Of a DNA stretch of 64,000 nucleotides, positions 55,412-64,000 are shown piece after piece (position 1 is the first letter of the stretch; the number at the start of each line of letters is the position of its first letter). Position numbers and translations under genes: made by a program. The notes below the pieces were generated by a model, which saw only the letters and a list, made by a program, of their open reading frames with translations, ran no database searches and had not been told where the DNA came from. The DNA is from Sphingopyxis yananensis (lineage in GTDB: Bacteria; Pseudomonadota; Alphaproteobacteria; Sphingomonadales; Sphingomonadaceae), in the NCBI RefSeq assembly GCF_020687785.1, contig NZ_JAJEWI010000004.1, positions 1 through 64,000 on the forward strand, given 5' to 3'.

Positions 55412-56805
55412 GTGGATAAGGATTTGCGTCAGGGGGGACGTATTTTCAGGCATCTGATTCTGTGCACCATCGTGGTGCTTGCCGCGGCACCGAGCGCTTG
55501 GGCCCAAGATGCTCCGCCCGCCACGGCGCTGGACGAGACTCCCCTGCAACTGTCCGCAGCACAAGTCTTCACCCTTGCCGACACCGCCCGCGCAGCGCGT
55601 GATTTTGATACCGCTCGGCGCCTCTACCGCGCGCTTGAGGCCGATCCCGATGCCGACATTCGCAACGAGGCCCGCTTCCGGCTGGGCATGATGCTGGCTG
55701 ACGACGAGCATCGCTACACCGATGCCGCGGTGGCGCTGCGCCGGATCCTCGACGAGTCCCCCAGCGCGGCGCGGGTGCGGGTGGAGATGGCCCGGATCCT
55801 CGCCAGTACGGGCAACATGCGCGGCGCCGAACGCGAACTGCGCGCGGCCCAAGCTGCCGGCCTGCCGCCCGAGGTGGATCGCATGGTGCGGTTCTACGCC
55901 CAGGCCCTATCGCAGCGCAAACCTTGGGGCGGCTCGTTCGAGGTGGCGCTTGCGCCCGACAGCAACATCAACCGCGCCACCCGCGCAGACACGCTGGGCA
56001 CGGTAATCGGCGACTTCACCCTGAACGAAGGCGCGAAGGCTAGGTCGGGGCTGGGGCTTTCGGCCAGAGGGCAACTCTATGCACGGCTGCCGCTTTCGGC
56101 TCGCGCGGATATGCTGGCGCGGGCATCAGCGGGCGGGCTATTCTATCGAGCAGGGCAGTTTAACGACCTATCGACTGGGCTACAGATCGGGCCACAATTC
56201 TCCTCTGGCAGTGACCGGCTGACGCTGGCGGCCGGGCCGACTTGGCGTTGGTACGGCGGCGATCTCTACTCACGCGCTTGGGGCGGCACCGCCAGCTACC
56301 AGCACAACCTTGGCAAGCGGTCACAACTGCGCCTAGAGGGCGGGGTGAGCACGCTGTCCAACCGAGCGAACGCGATGCAATCGAGCCACGACTATAGCGC
56401 CAGTGTCAGTGTCGACCGCGCTCTCTCGGCTCGGCTGGGCGGCGGCGTGCAACTAGCCGGATACCGTAGCGCCGCCCGAGATCCCGGCTATGCGCTGACG
56501 AGTGGAGGGATCAACATTTACGCCTTTCGCGAAGTGGGGCGCACGACGCTGGTCGGCACGCTCGGCTACAACCACCTAGAGGCCGACGCGCGAACCACCT
56601 AGAGGCCGACGCGCGGCTGTTCCTCTATCCACGCCGCCGGATCGATGACCGCATGAGCGCCAGCGCGGCAGCCACCTTGCGCACCTTCACCGTGGCTGGT
56701 TTCGCACCGCTCGTGCGGCTGCGCTGGGAGCATAATCGCTCGTCAATCGAGATCTATGAATACCGCCGCCTCGCCGCCGAATTCGGGGTGACGAGCGCGT
56801 TCTAA
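55412..56805 (+). pseudogene. Slam-type (DUF560) outer-membrane translocator, frameshifted by a 23-bp duplication
   Basis: The first 396 codons encode a signal peptide (APSAWAQD), TPR-like helices (about 45-170: RAARDFDTARRLYRALEADP, ARVRVEMARILASTGNMRGA) and most of a DUF560 barrel (SFEVALAPDSNINRA, LAAGPTWRWYGGDLYSRA). The frame then stops at 56600-56602 because a 23-bp unit is repeated in tandem (56570-56592 and 56593-56615). Removing one copy restores a 456-residue protein ending YEYRRLAAEFGVTSAF at 56805, a typical Slam C-terminus. Slam proteins move surface lipoproteins across the outer membrane; the candidate substrate is the next gene. Codons are GAG-rich, unlike the flanks. It is either a natural mutation or an assembly error. 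Confidence 0.82.
56570..56615 (+). repeat. 23-bp tandem duplication inside the Slam gene
   Basis: Two exact, adjacent copies of a 23-mer beginning AACCACCTAGAGGCC and ending GACGCGCG. Since 23 is not a multiple of 3, it shifts the frame and exposes a TAG. Confidence 0.95.
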
Positions 56806-56867
56806 CGACACATATTTCAGCATATCCGCCAAGCCAGGAGGCACGGTGGACAGACGGGGGCAAGACG

Positions 56868-59456
56868 ATGAACAACAAGACGTGGATATTGCAAAGCTCT
56901 AGCCTTGCGCTCGCCCTGATGTTGAGCGGTTGCGGCGGCGGTGGCGGCGGCGGCGTGAACAGCACGCCCGCCCCGCCCCCCGCTCCGACGCCGACACCCA
57001 GCCCGACGCCCACTCCAACCCCAACGCCTGCGGCTAATGTCGACTTGCTCTCACCGATGGTCAGCGAGACCTTCACCAGCAACTCGGCAACTGGCTCGGC
57101 CTCATTCCCCAAGTCGGGTGCAAAACCGACAATCAGCGCCGCGCAGTCAGCGGCGAAAATTGCCTATAACGCCTCAAACCAATCCTACACGATCAGCGCT
57201 GGCGGTCGCAGCCAGACTTTTGCGCCCTCGAACATCGACGCTGCGCAGTCGACCGCGCAGGTTACCGTCTATGTCAAGAAAAATGGCTCGACGACCGAGG
57301 CGTTGACGCTAACCAAGCCCGGGACTTCAGGCCTTTTTACCTACCGCTATGTCGGTTCGGCGCTTTGGCAACGCACCGTTGAGGGCAGCTCTACCATCTC
57401 TGGTAATTTCGATGCCATCGCCTATGGCGTTGAGACCCCCGATGCTGCGGTGCCGCGCACAGGCCGTGCGGATTATGCGGTCGCACTGGTCGGCGTCGAG
57501 ACCACCCCATCTGGCGTCTTCGCGGTCGCGGGCTCTGGCACCACCCAAGTGGATTTCTCCACTGGCGCCATGATCACCCACGGTACCGCCGAGGGCGTCT
57601 ACAATAACGCCAGCTTCTCGAGCGAGGCGTGGCTGTCGAGCAGCGGCAACGCATTCTCGGGCAATTTCCGCTTCAACGATTTCCAGTCGTTCAACGGCAC
57701 GCTGGACGGACGCCTCTATGGGCCACAGGGTGAGGAACTGGGCGCGAGCTTTGCCGCTAAAGACGGGACTGGCATGGCTATGGTGGGCACGATCACCGGA
57801 CGCCAGCAGCCGCTCGCCCCCGAGAATAGCTCAATGAAGTCACTGACAAGCAACGCCTTTTTCACCAACGATTCCGCATTGATGAATGTGACGCTGCAGG
57901 GAGGCTCCGGTACCAACAACGCCTCGCAGACTTTCTCAGCTGGCTCGGCCGCGCGCAGTTCGCTCCTGCTGAACTATGATGCCGAGCGCCAAGCCTATAC
58001 CGTGATCATGCCCGACCGTTCGCGCTACTTTGACCCCGCGAATCCGGGTACGAGCTCCGACCAATTCGTCGACACCACCCCGAGCCACGACCTGCGCGGC
58101 TATCCTTATGCCACCTTCACCGGGCTGACCTATGTGAAGACCCGCCGCTGGAATATCGCGACAGGCTCAGGCAACAGCACATCCTATCGCCTGCAGGATG
58201 TCACTTATGGTCTAGCCACCGACGCCGGCGCGGTGCCGCGCACCGGCAGCGCTAACTTCGCGATCGGAATTAACGGCACCGCCGCCGACTCTGACTTTGT
58301 GAACCTCGCAAAAATAACCGGCTTCGGCTACCTCACCGCCGATTTCGGCGCTGGCACGCTCGATGCCAGCGGGCAGATGCTGTTCACCGAGGACTATTAC
58401 ATGTCTGGCCGTAGACCAAAGCAGCTGGGCGGAACTTTTGGCATAACCGGCACCATCTCGAGCACCGAGAACCAGCTCAGCGGATCGCTCAGCTTCGACG
58501 GGCTAGGACCGTATACGGGTAGCTTCAACGGCCGCTTCTATGGCCCAGACGCCGCGGAATTGGGTGGCACCTTCACCGCGTCCGACGGCAGCGGTGGCGT
58601 TGCCAGCGGCACCTTTGCGGGCGGGCACGACAATTCGGCCCAACCTGACATTGGGCTGGCATCACTGACCGACGTGACCGATATGACCGCCATCGCCGTC
58701 GCTCCCAATGCTTCGCTGGCCTATGTAACTGGGGTGTCCTACGACCCCGCAATCGGCGGTTATCGCATCAGCTTCAGGGACACGCACTTGACGGGTTCGC
58801 CGACCTATACAGCGCTGCTCGGCACAGCCACGCGCGATGAGGTGGCCTCTAATGCCAGCGCCGACGTCTATCGCACCACGGTAAACGACCTCGACACGAC
58901 CGCCACCGTCAACCGGCCACATGCCGACAATCCGGGGCTAGTGCTCACCTATTCAAGCTTCGCCACGATCCGAGCCTCTCAGCCAGCCAGCCCGCAAAAC
59001 ACTGATCCGCGCAACGGTCGCTACGACATCAGCTATGGCATCGCCACCGGCAAACAGCAGATGCCGCTGTCAGGCAGCGCGACCTATACCGGCATTGCGC
59101 TGGGCACTGGCAAGGTTACGACGAACCCCTATTCTGGCGGCTCTGTGCCGAGCACGACGACCTTCTATGACGTCACCGGCACCTCGACGATCATCGCTGA
59201 TTTTGGCACACAGAGCATCACTGGCAGGATCGAGCTTGTGGGCACCGAGATGGGCGGAATCGCCACCCGCAATTTCGATGCGATCACCGCTAGGGGCAAC
59301 ATCAGCCTCAATGGTTTCTCTATCGGCTATAGTTCGATTAAAGGCACCTTCTACGGCCCAGCCGCGCAGGAAGTGGGCGGCAGCTTCAACATTATCCAAA
59401 ATGATATGGCCGATACGAGAACCGAACTGAATGGGATTTTTGCCGGAAAACGTTGA
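56868..59456 (+). CDS. TbpB-like Slam-dependent surface lipoprotein with three modules
   Basis: An 862-residue lipoprotein with lipobox LMLSGC (Cys 22), an eight-Gly run, a Pro/Thr linker, and then three related handle-plus-barrel units. The barrel signatures recur: FNGTLDGRLYGPQGEELGAS (about 282-302), TGSFNGRFYGPDAAELGGTF (about 555-575) and SIKGTFYGPAAQEVGGSF (about 825-842). Each is preceded by a TGxAxY strand motif (about 198, 457, 733). This is the transferrin-binding-protein-B-like fold of Slam substrates, which bind metalloproteins or other ligands at the cell surface. TbpB proper has two lobes, so three is unusual. It lies 62 nt after the broken Slam gene. It is GAG-rich, like its partner and unlike the flanks. 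Confidence 0.85.
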   Translation: MNNKTWILQSSSLALALMLSGCGGGGGGGVNSTPAPPPAPTPTPSPTPTPTPTPAANVDLLSPMVSETFTSNSATGSASFPKSGAKPTISAAQSAAKIAYNASNQSYTISAGGRSQTFAPSNIDAAQSTAQVTVYVKKNGSTTEALTLTKPGTSGLFTYRYVGSALWQRTVEGSSTISGNFDAIAYGVETPDAAVPRTGRADYAVALVGVETTPSGVFAVAGSGTTQVDFSTGAMITHGTAEGVYNNASFSSEAWLSSSGNAFSGNFRFNDFQSFNGTLDGRLYGPQGEELGASFAAKDGTGMAMVGTITGRQQPLAPENSSMKSLTSNAFFTNDSALMNVTLQGGSGTNNASQTFSAGSAARSSLLLNYDAERQAYTVIMPDRSRYFDPANPGTSSDQFVDTTPSHDLRGYPYATFTGLTYVKTRRWNIATGSGNSTSYRLQDVTYGLATDAGAVPRTGSANFAIGINGTAADSDFVNLAKITGFGYLTADFGAGTLDASGQMLFTEDYYMSGRRPKQLGGTFGITGTISSTENQLSGSLSFDGLGPYTGSFNGRFYGPDAAELGGTFTASDGSGGVASGTFAGGHDNSAQPDIGLASLTDVTDMTAIAVAPNASLAYVTGVSYDPAIGGYRISFRDTHLTGSPTYTALLGTATRDEVASNASADVYRTTVNDLDTTATVNRPHADNPGLVLTYSSFATIRASQPASPQNTDPRNGRYDISYGIATGKQQMPLSGSATYTGIALGTGKVTTNPYSGGSVPSTTTFYDVTGTSTIIADFGTQSITGRIELVGTEMGGIATRNFDAITARGNISLNGFSIGYSSIKGTFYGPAAQEVGGSFNIIQNDMADTRTELNGIFAGKR

Positions 59457-59857
59457 CGCGCTCGCTCGGCCAGCCCACCAGCGCCCAGCGCGAACGGGCT
59501 CAACGCAGAGGGCGTTCCTGCGGGCGAACTGCGCGCGCACGTTGCGCAAGGCCCTTTCGGGCGCCTCCTGCGGCGCGGTAGCGGGCATTCCTTTGCCCAG
59601 GTGCTGCGGCCCTCCTCGGGCGGGTCGACCACCCGCACGCGCCCCCGCGCACGGCCCCAGCAGCCTTGCCGCCCCGCGCGACAGACTGGTAGCCGCTGGT
59701 AGCTCCGCATTCGGCTAACATCGCGGCGCTCGTCGCCGCGTGAACCGCATCTCGAAGCGGTAGGCAGCGACAAGGGCCAACTCTGCTCTCGTGACCATCA
59801 ATGCGCTTGTCACGGGCCGCAGGCGCGATGGTGGCCCCCGCGAGCGCCGTTTGCGGT
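59457..59857. other. GC-rich segment without a recognisable gene
   Basis: About 400 bp, very GC-rich (59460-59770), following the TbpB-like gene. A minus-strand frame (59500-59967) gives an Arg/Ala/Gly-rich product with no known motif and is not called. The base composition is unlike the AT-richer sequence that follows from about 59880, so a recombination joint is likely near there. Confidence 0.45.
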
Positions 59858-60356
59858 TCATCGGTCAGCCACGTCAACGCGTTTACGCATATGCAGGCAA
59901 GTTGCCCGAAACACTGTGATGGTTTCAGCCTGTTTATAAGACCAATGCCCAACGGGGTCGTCATCAAATGCGACTGCCTTAATACCTACGCCTTCGACAT
60001 CCAACTGCTGGCGAACATGAAGGAAGAAATCCATATCCGACGGACCATATCGCGCCTCGTCATCCTCAGCCAAAATTTGCTGACGATAAGCTTCTGCAAG
60101 ACAAGAAATTGTCAGCGTATCAAGAACCTCAAAAGCCCTCTCTCTGTCCGCCGACGAGCCTATGCGATGATATCGTTACAGTCTCTACAAGGCTGCTGAT
60201 AACGGCCCAACAAGCCATCATCGCCTTCGTGCCCACATGACACTTCAATTCACGAGGATTGTTCCGAACATATGTCCTGAGATCAGCCGGATAGGCGCAG
60301 CGAAAATTTAAACGGCCGGAACCACTGCGAAGAACATATTTCAAAACAAAACCCAC
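59858..60356 (-). pseudogene. Decayed site-specific integrase (tyrosine recombinase N-terminal part)
   Basis: The frame starting at 60356 reads MGFVLKYVLRSGSGRLNFRC then AYPADLRTYVRNNPRELKCH followed by VGTK. This is the pattern of the N-terminal region of phage-type integrases (aromatic and basic strand, then a YPADLR-like motif and a K-x-x-x-GT end). It then runs into a stop (QREGF) near 60130. A +1 shifted frame continues as SSADRERAFEVLDTLTISCL and later GPSDMDFFLHVRQQLDVEG to 59858. The catalytic domain is absent. It is thus a frameshifted, truncated remnant marking the edge of the Slam island. Family assignment is by pattern only. Confidence 0.5.
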
Positions 60357-60383
60357 TATTTTGCACCTCGCCTAATACCGTAG

Positions 60384-60599
60384 CAAAGCGATGAAAGCAG
60401 GCTTTCGCAATTTTCTTGGGATATCAATCCCTTAAGAGAGCATGGTGCACTTACAGAACTCGAAAGACAACTATATGAATTTGATAAAGAAAATTTACAT
60501 TTCAGACAGAAATTTGGTGACCTTATCTATGGCCCCAGATCAGCAGCATTTTACCGGTTCGAGTGCAAAAGAGCCATAAAAGCGCATAGGATATCATAG
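60384..60599 (+). other. Open frame without a start codon, possible gene fragment
   Basis: Seventy-one sense codons between stops, reading SWDINPLREHGALTELERQL then YEFDKENLHFRQKFGDLIYG and ending KRAIKAHRIS. The composition looks protein-like, but no ATG, GTG or TTG begins it. It is AT-rich, next to the integrase remnant, and the family is not recognised. Confidence 0.3.
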
Positions 60600-60725
60600 C
60601 ATTCCTGCTTACTGAGGCCCCCGAATATTATTCACCCTCCGCGTTGACCTCACACGATGCTTCATCTCTTGCATTTCGACGCAGCTCCCTCAAAAATACG
60701 GTCACTAAACACAGAGGAAGCCATC

Positions 60726-61589
60726 ATGCTGGGCAGTGTCGATCGCGATCAATTATTTCGGGACGTATGGGAAGTTCCGCTCGTTCAGGTGGGCGAGCGG
60801 CTGGGAATGACCGCGAGCGGGGTTTCGAAAATTTGTGATCGCATGCAGATCCCCCGCCCAGACCGAAATTATTGGCGCCTGAGCCCCAGCCAGCGGGCCG
60901 CGGTGCGTCCCGCCCAATTACCCGAACCCAATAGCCAAAAAACGCTGACGCCCTCTCCTCAGCATCAGGCTCCTGCGGGACGCAAACGCCTACCGCTCGC
61001 ACTGCGCCGTGCGCAAATGATGGACATCGCTGCTCAGATATGTCTGCAAGAAGGGGCCGATGCCGTAAGCCTTAATCGCATGGCCTCTGAAATTGGAATA
61101 TCAGAGGCGCAGGCCCATAATTGCTTTGCCCGTCGCATCGATTTATTAATCGCCCTCGCCCAGCGCGAGGTTGACGATTATGAAGAATCGCGTCGAAAAG
61201 TTGGGCATCGTGGACGTGATCGATACTCACATATCATCATGTCGACGATCAACTTCATCACCGAATCCGGACGACGCGGAGCCTTATTGCAATCGCTATT
61301 ACTCGACCCAGAAGTACGCGAATTGATGCGCGGTAATTTCGATCAGACACGGGCGAGTGTGTCGAAGCCTATCGTTGCGGCCATGGCAGCAAATTATGGC
61401 ATGAGCGCAGAAGAAGCCTTAGGCAGCAATTGGTTAGTCACAGCAATCAGCTTGCGTACTGGCAGGCTTGTTTCAGCCGGCCGATTAACGCCTGAAAATG
61501 CCATTCGCTTATGCCTGCCCATGGTGATGGGAAGTATCCGCAGCCATGCGACATCTCAGCGCAACCGTGCCGCCTCTTCCCCAAATTAA
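60726..61589 (+). CDS. TetR-type regulator with an extra N-terminal DNA-binding domain
   Basis: About 287 residues. Residues 1-60 (RDQLFRDVWEVPLVQVGERL, then GMTASGVSKICDRMQIPRPD, then RNYWRLSPSQ) form a small helix-turn-helix domain with a WxxP...IPxPxxxYW pattern, known from other bacterial proteins. After a Pro/Gln linker, residues about 98-150 form a TetR helix-turn-helix (GADAVSLNRMASEIGISEAQ, AHNCFARRIDLLIALAQREV), followed by a helical ligand-binding part. ATG 60726 has AGAGGAAG just upstream; the frame opens at 60657. It converges with the next TetR gene and the stops overlap by 3 nt. The target is unknown, possibly the MFS carrier. Confidence 0.82.
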   Translation: MLGSVDRDQLFRDVWEVPLVQVGERLGMTASGVSKICDRMQIPRPDRNYWRLSPSQRAAVRPAQLPEPNSQKTLTPSPQHQAPAGRKRLPLALRRAQMMDIAAQICLQEGADAVSLNRMASEIGISEAQAHNCFARRIDLLIALAQREVDDYEESRRKVGHRGRDRYSHIIMSTINFITESGRRGALLQSLLLDPEVRELMRGNFDQTRASVSKPIVAAMAANYGMSAEEALGSNWLVTAISLRTGRLVSAGRLTPENAIRLCLPMVMGSIRSHATSQRNRAASSPN

Positions 61590-62197
61590 ACCGTCGGCCG
61601 CAATTCATTGATAGAGGCTGTGATCAACCTTTGGTTCAACCGATGCGCTAAGGCCTGAGATATTTCCCCGCGCCGAACTAGGTGCGCAGCCTCTTCCGGA
61701 ATGGCCTGTAATATCTGCACAACGCCTAATGCGTCGCGCGAGCCATAGAGCAAATCGCGATGCGCTTTGCGAGCCAAGCGCAAGTAAATGCGCTGGGCCA
61801 ATGGTCGCATCATTCCGCCTAGATCGCGCGCGACCCATTTGTCTCGAAAGCACAGATCAATCGCCGCGCCATGCGCCACCACATGATCTAAATAAATGCG
61901 CGAATAAGCGATCATAGATTCCGCAAAATCGGTATGGAATGGAACCGCTTCAATCCCTGCTTCCGTCAACAATTGGGCGTGGCGATCCAACACTGCAACC
62001 AATAAGCTGCTGCTATCGGGAAAGTAAGAATAGACGAGGGAACGGCTGATGCCGAGCCCGCTCGCTAACTCAGCCGGCGATACTCTGGCGCTGCGCCGCA
62101 GATTAATTTGCCTATCCGCCTCTTGCACAAGCATCGCAGATCTATCGGCTCCGCGCATCCGCCCTGCCGCTTCAATCTCCGATGGTTTGCTTAGCAT
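61586..62197 (-). CDS. TetR/AcrR-family regulator
   Basis: About 203 residues with an N-terminal HTH (INLRRSARVSPAELASGLGI, SRSLVYSYFPDSSSLLVAVL) and a helical effector domain. ATG 62197 is chosen because GAAGGAAG lies about 6 nt upstream; the frame is open to 62368 inside the transporter gene. It follows the MFS gene by 58 nt on the same strand, so it may control that carrier. Its 3' end overlaps the 3' end of the convergent TetR-type gene. Confidence 0.85.
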   Translation of the reverse strand: MLSKPSEIEAAGRMRGADRSAMLVQEADRQINLRRSARVSPAELASGLGISRSLVYSYFPDSSSLLVAVLDRHAQLLTEAGIEAVPFHTDFAESMIAYSRIYLDHVVAHGAAIDLCFRDKWVARDLGGMMRPLAQRIYLRLARKAHRDLLYGSRDALGVVQILQAIPEEAAHLVRRGEISQALAHRLNQRLITASINELRPTV

Positions 62198-62255
62198 AAA
62201 TCTTCCTTCAAGCGGTTCTGGCCCCATATCATCACAGCCATTCTTATTTGCCAAC

Positions 62256-63812
62256 TCAGAATGGCGATGCCGCTCCGGCGGTATCAGTGTTGGTGCGGGC
62301 ACGATCTTCGGCCTCGACGGCGCGTAATCTATCAACATTGGAACGGTGACGTCCTTGATCAATGTCATAGAAATAGAGGAACATGCACCCCACCATCCAT
62401 AATAGAAAAATCACTGGCACATAGTGAGTAAGCAACGTCAGCTCCATGTCTCGCGTCACAGCCGAAGGCGAAATCTTTGCGGGGAAATGCGCCGCTGATA
62501 AAACATAGCCGACCGCCATCACGCCAAGCGCCGCTGAACATTGCTGCATAAAGCTAGAGGCCGCAAAGAACACACCGGCTTGATGTCGCCCAGTTTTCAC
62601 CGCAAAATCTTCGACCACATCTGCAAGCATTGAGCTGGTATTGATCAAGGATATGGCGATGAAGCTCCCGCCGATGGCTCCCAATCCAAGCAAGGTGGGC
62701 ACCACCATCTCATGACCTTTTGGCCAGAACACACCAAAATAGACGAGCACCAATGCCATATTATTGATGACGATACCAAGAACGGCCATCGTAATTGCGG
62801 TGCGCTTCTTTCCCAATACTCTAGAAAAATACGGGGCTAAAGGAGCCGCCAAAGTGGCTGCAGCAACAGCTTCCAACGCCAGCACCGCCACTTGCTTGGC
62901 AGACAGGCCAAATACATAGGTATTGAAGTAAATGGCCATCGCTGTTGCCATACCAATGGCTGTAAACTTCAGAACACCAAATGCAAAAATAGCCATAAAG
63001 CTACGGTGCGTGAAAGCTGACCCTACCTCCCGAAAATGGTCGATGAGTTTCATCGGCTTATCATCTGATACTAATGTTTGCCCTTTGATCTGCTTCATAG
63101 TGCCCAATCCGCAGCCCAAAATGGATAACAGCATCGCAAAGCCGCCCGCCAAGGCAAATTTGGCATAGCCATCGGGATTAAGCTGCCCGACCGGATATTC
63201 AGGAGTTTTTACGAAGAAGAAGCTCAGGCTAAGTGCCATAAAAGCGAAGGTGCCAACATAACCAAACCAAAAACGCAGCGAAAATAATCGCGTTCTTTCC
63301 GCATAATCGCGCGTCAACTCCGGCACCATTGCAGTGGAGGGAATGTCATAAGCGCTGACTGCAACACGCGTCAGGGATGCAATGGCAAATATCCAAACTC
63401 CCGTCTGCACATCCGTCAGTCCGCTTGGCGGAAACCATAGCAAAATAAAGAAAATCGCGGTTGGGATCGCTGCGCCTAAAATGAATGGATGTCGGCGTCC
63501 CAATCTGCTGTTGGTACGATCAGACCATCGGCCGATGATGGGGTCCACTAGGGCATCAATAATCAGCGTAGCCGCAATCGCCGATGACACAATGTGCACG
63601 GGGATGCCCACCACTTGATTATAATAAAGCAACAGATAACCAAAAGCCGCGTTTTTAACAGCGGTCGATATTGCACCTGATCCATATGCCAATCTTGCCA
63701 GAAGTGGCATTTTTCCCGCGCGACCAGCATCAGAATATTGAGCCGGATCGGCGCGCGATGCCAAGACGGATTCGACGGAAGTTGCTCCCGTCCCCAAAAG
63801 ACCATCGGCCAT
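62256..63812 (-). CDS. GPH-family (glycoside-pentoside-hexuronide:cation symporter) MFS transporter
   Basis: A 518-residue, 12-helix carrier of the MelB/LacS-like group. Typical features are AAFGYLLLYYNQVVGIP, ALVDPIIGRWSDRTNSRLGR followed by RHPFILGAAIP, and AYDIPSTAMVPELTRDYAERTR. A cation-coupled sugar or glycoside is the usual substrate; no catabolic gene is nearby to narrow it. GGGAG precedes ATG 63812. A TetR gene follows in the same direction. Confidence 0.88.
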   Translation of the reverse strand: MADGLLGTGATSVESVLASRADPAQYSDAGRAGKMPLLARLAYGSGAISTAVKNAAFGYLLLYYNQVVGIPVHIVSSAIAATLIIDALVDPIIGRWSDRTNSRLGRRHPFILGAAIPTAIFFILLWFPPSGLTDVQTGVWIFAIASLTRVAVSAYDIPSTAMVPELTRDYAERTRLFSLRFWFGYVGTFAFMALSLSFFFVKTPEYPVGQLNPDGYAKFALAGGFAMLLSILGCGLGTMKQIKGQTLVSDDKPMKLIDHFREVGSAFTHRSFMAIFAFGVLKFTAIGMATAMAIYFNTYVFGLSAKQVAVLALEAVAAATLAAPLAPYFSRVLGKKRTAITMAVLGIVINNMALVLVYFGVFWPKGHEMVVPTLLGLGAIGGSFIAISLINTSSMLADVVEDFAVKTGRHQAGVFFAASSFMQQCSAALGVMAVGYVLSAAHFPAKISPSAVTRDMELTLLTHYVPVIFLLWMVGCMFLYFYDIDQGRHRSNVDRLRAVEAEDRARTNTDTAGAASPF

Positions 63813-64000
63813 GAAACGTTATCTCCCAACATGCCGAGCCATTCGTGCAACTCGGTTAAATTTGATCTAGTAAAGATAGTTTTTTGGTATTTGTGTCAAT
63901 ATTATTCAACAGCGCGCCGCCCTGTCAGTATCTGAATGTCAGATCACCCGCACCCTAGCGGAGCGCTATCCGCTAAAAAACCACATGAGGCTTGTCGGTA
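63813..64000. other. Promoter region of the GPH transporter gene
   Basis: The last 188 bp contain an AT-rich stretch (about 63855-63915) that is the likely promoter and operator for the transporter gene. No palindrome is clear enough to name. Confidence 0.35.

Noticed and set aside
59500..59967. 155-codon minus-strand frame in GC-rich DNA
   Set aside because: The product is Arg/Ala/Gly-rich with no motif and spans the base-composition change; it is likely a by-product of high GC.
60545..60575. GGTTCGAGTGC resembling a tRNA T-arm next to the integrase remnant
   Set aside because: The flanking bases do not form the T stem and no acceptor, D or anticodon arms can be drawn.

Overview
The window looks like chromosome from a Sphingomonadaceae-type alphaproteobacterium. 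This is inferred from the mix of large TonB-dependent receptors paired with peptidases and phosphatases, a FecI/FecR pair, Slam and TbpB-like genes, a NodT/EmrAB efflux set and a GPH-family MFS carrier with TetR regulators. The assignment rests on gene content only; no rRNA, tRNA or CRISPR was found.

Layout. 1-12.7 kb: a type I secretion (Lap/Bap-like) biofilm adhesin locus. It has the 3' part of a giant VWA/RTX adhesin, an OmpA-like protein, TolC, the ABC exporter, a SleB-type cell-wall hydrolase tucked between exporter and adaptor, the HlyD-type adaptor, and a convergent LapG-like cysteine protease. 13.1-21.4 kb: ECF sigma factor FecI, anti-sigma FecR, a TonB-dependent receptor and an M14 metallopeptidase, probably a peptide capture and processing unit. 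21.6-26.5 kb: a three-gene EmrAB/NodT efflux operon and a small membrane protein. 26.6-34.55 kb: a complete kdp potassium operon (kdpFABC and kdpDE) preceded by an unannotated 27-residue membrane peptide. 34.96-40.8 kb: a well-formed Pho box in front of a TonB-dependent receptor, a PhoD-type phosphatase and a glycerophosphodiester phosphodiesterase, a likely phosphate-starvation operon.

41-55.2 kb: assorted metabolic and stress genes. These are an FMN glutamate-synthase-like protein, an outer-membrane barrel with an Ntn-type amide hydrolase, MgtE with a tandem universal stress protein, YggS, a tandem DUF1428/GST/VOC operon, a DUF350/YgiB-like/glutathionylspermidine-synthase-like operon, a truncated COG4705 membrane protein and a hemerythrin-like protein.

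55.4-60.6 kb: an island with different codon use, mainly GAG rather than GAA for Glu. It carries a Slam-type outer-membrane translocator broken by a 23-bp tandem duplication, its putative TbpB-like surface lipoprotein substrate, GC-rich non-coding DNA and a decayed integrase. 60.7-63.8 kb: two TetR-type regulators, one with an unusual extra N-terminal DNA-binding domain, and a GPH-family sugar/cation symporter.

The strongest items for a second look are the broken Slam gene, the hydrolase inside the adhesin-export operon, the Pho-box operon, the kdp leader peptide, and the paired inverted repeats in the leader of the FecIR-linked receptor.
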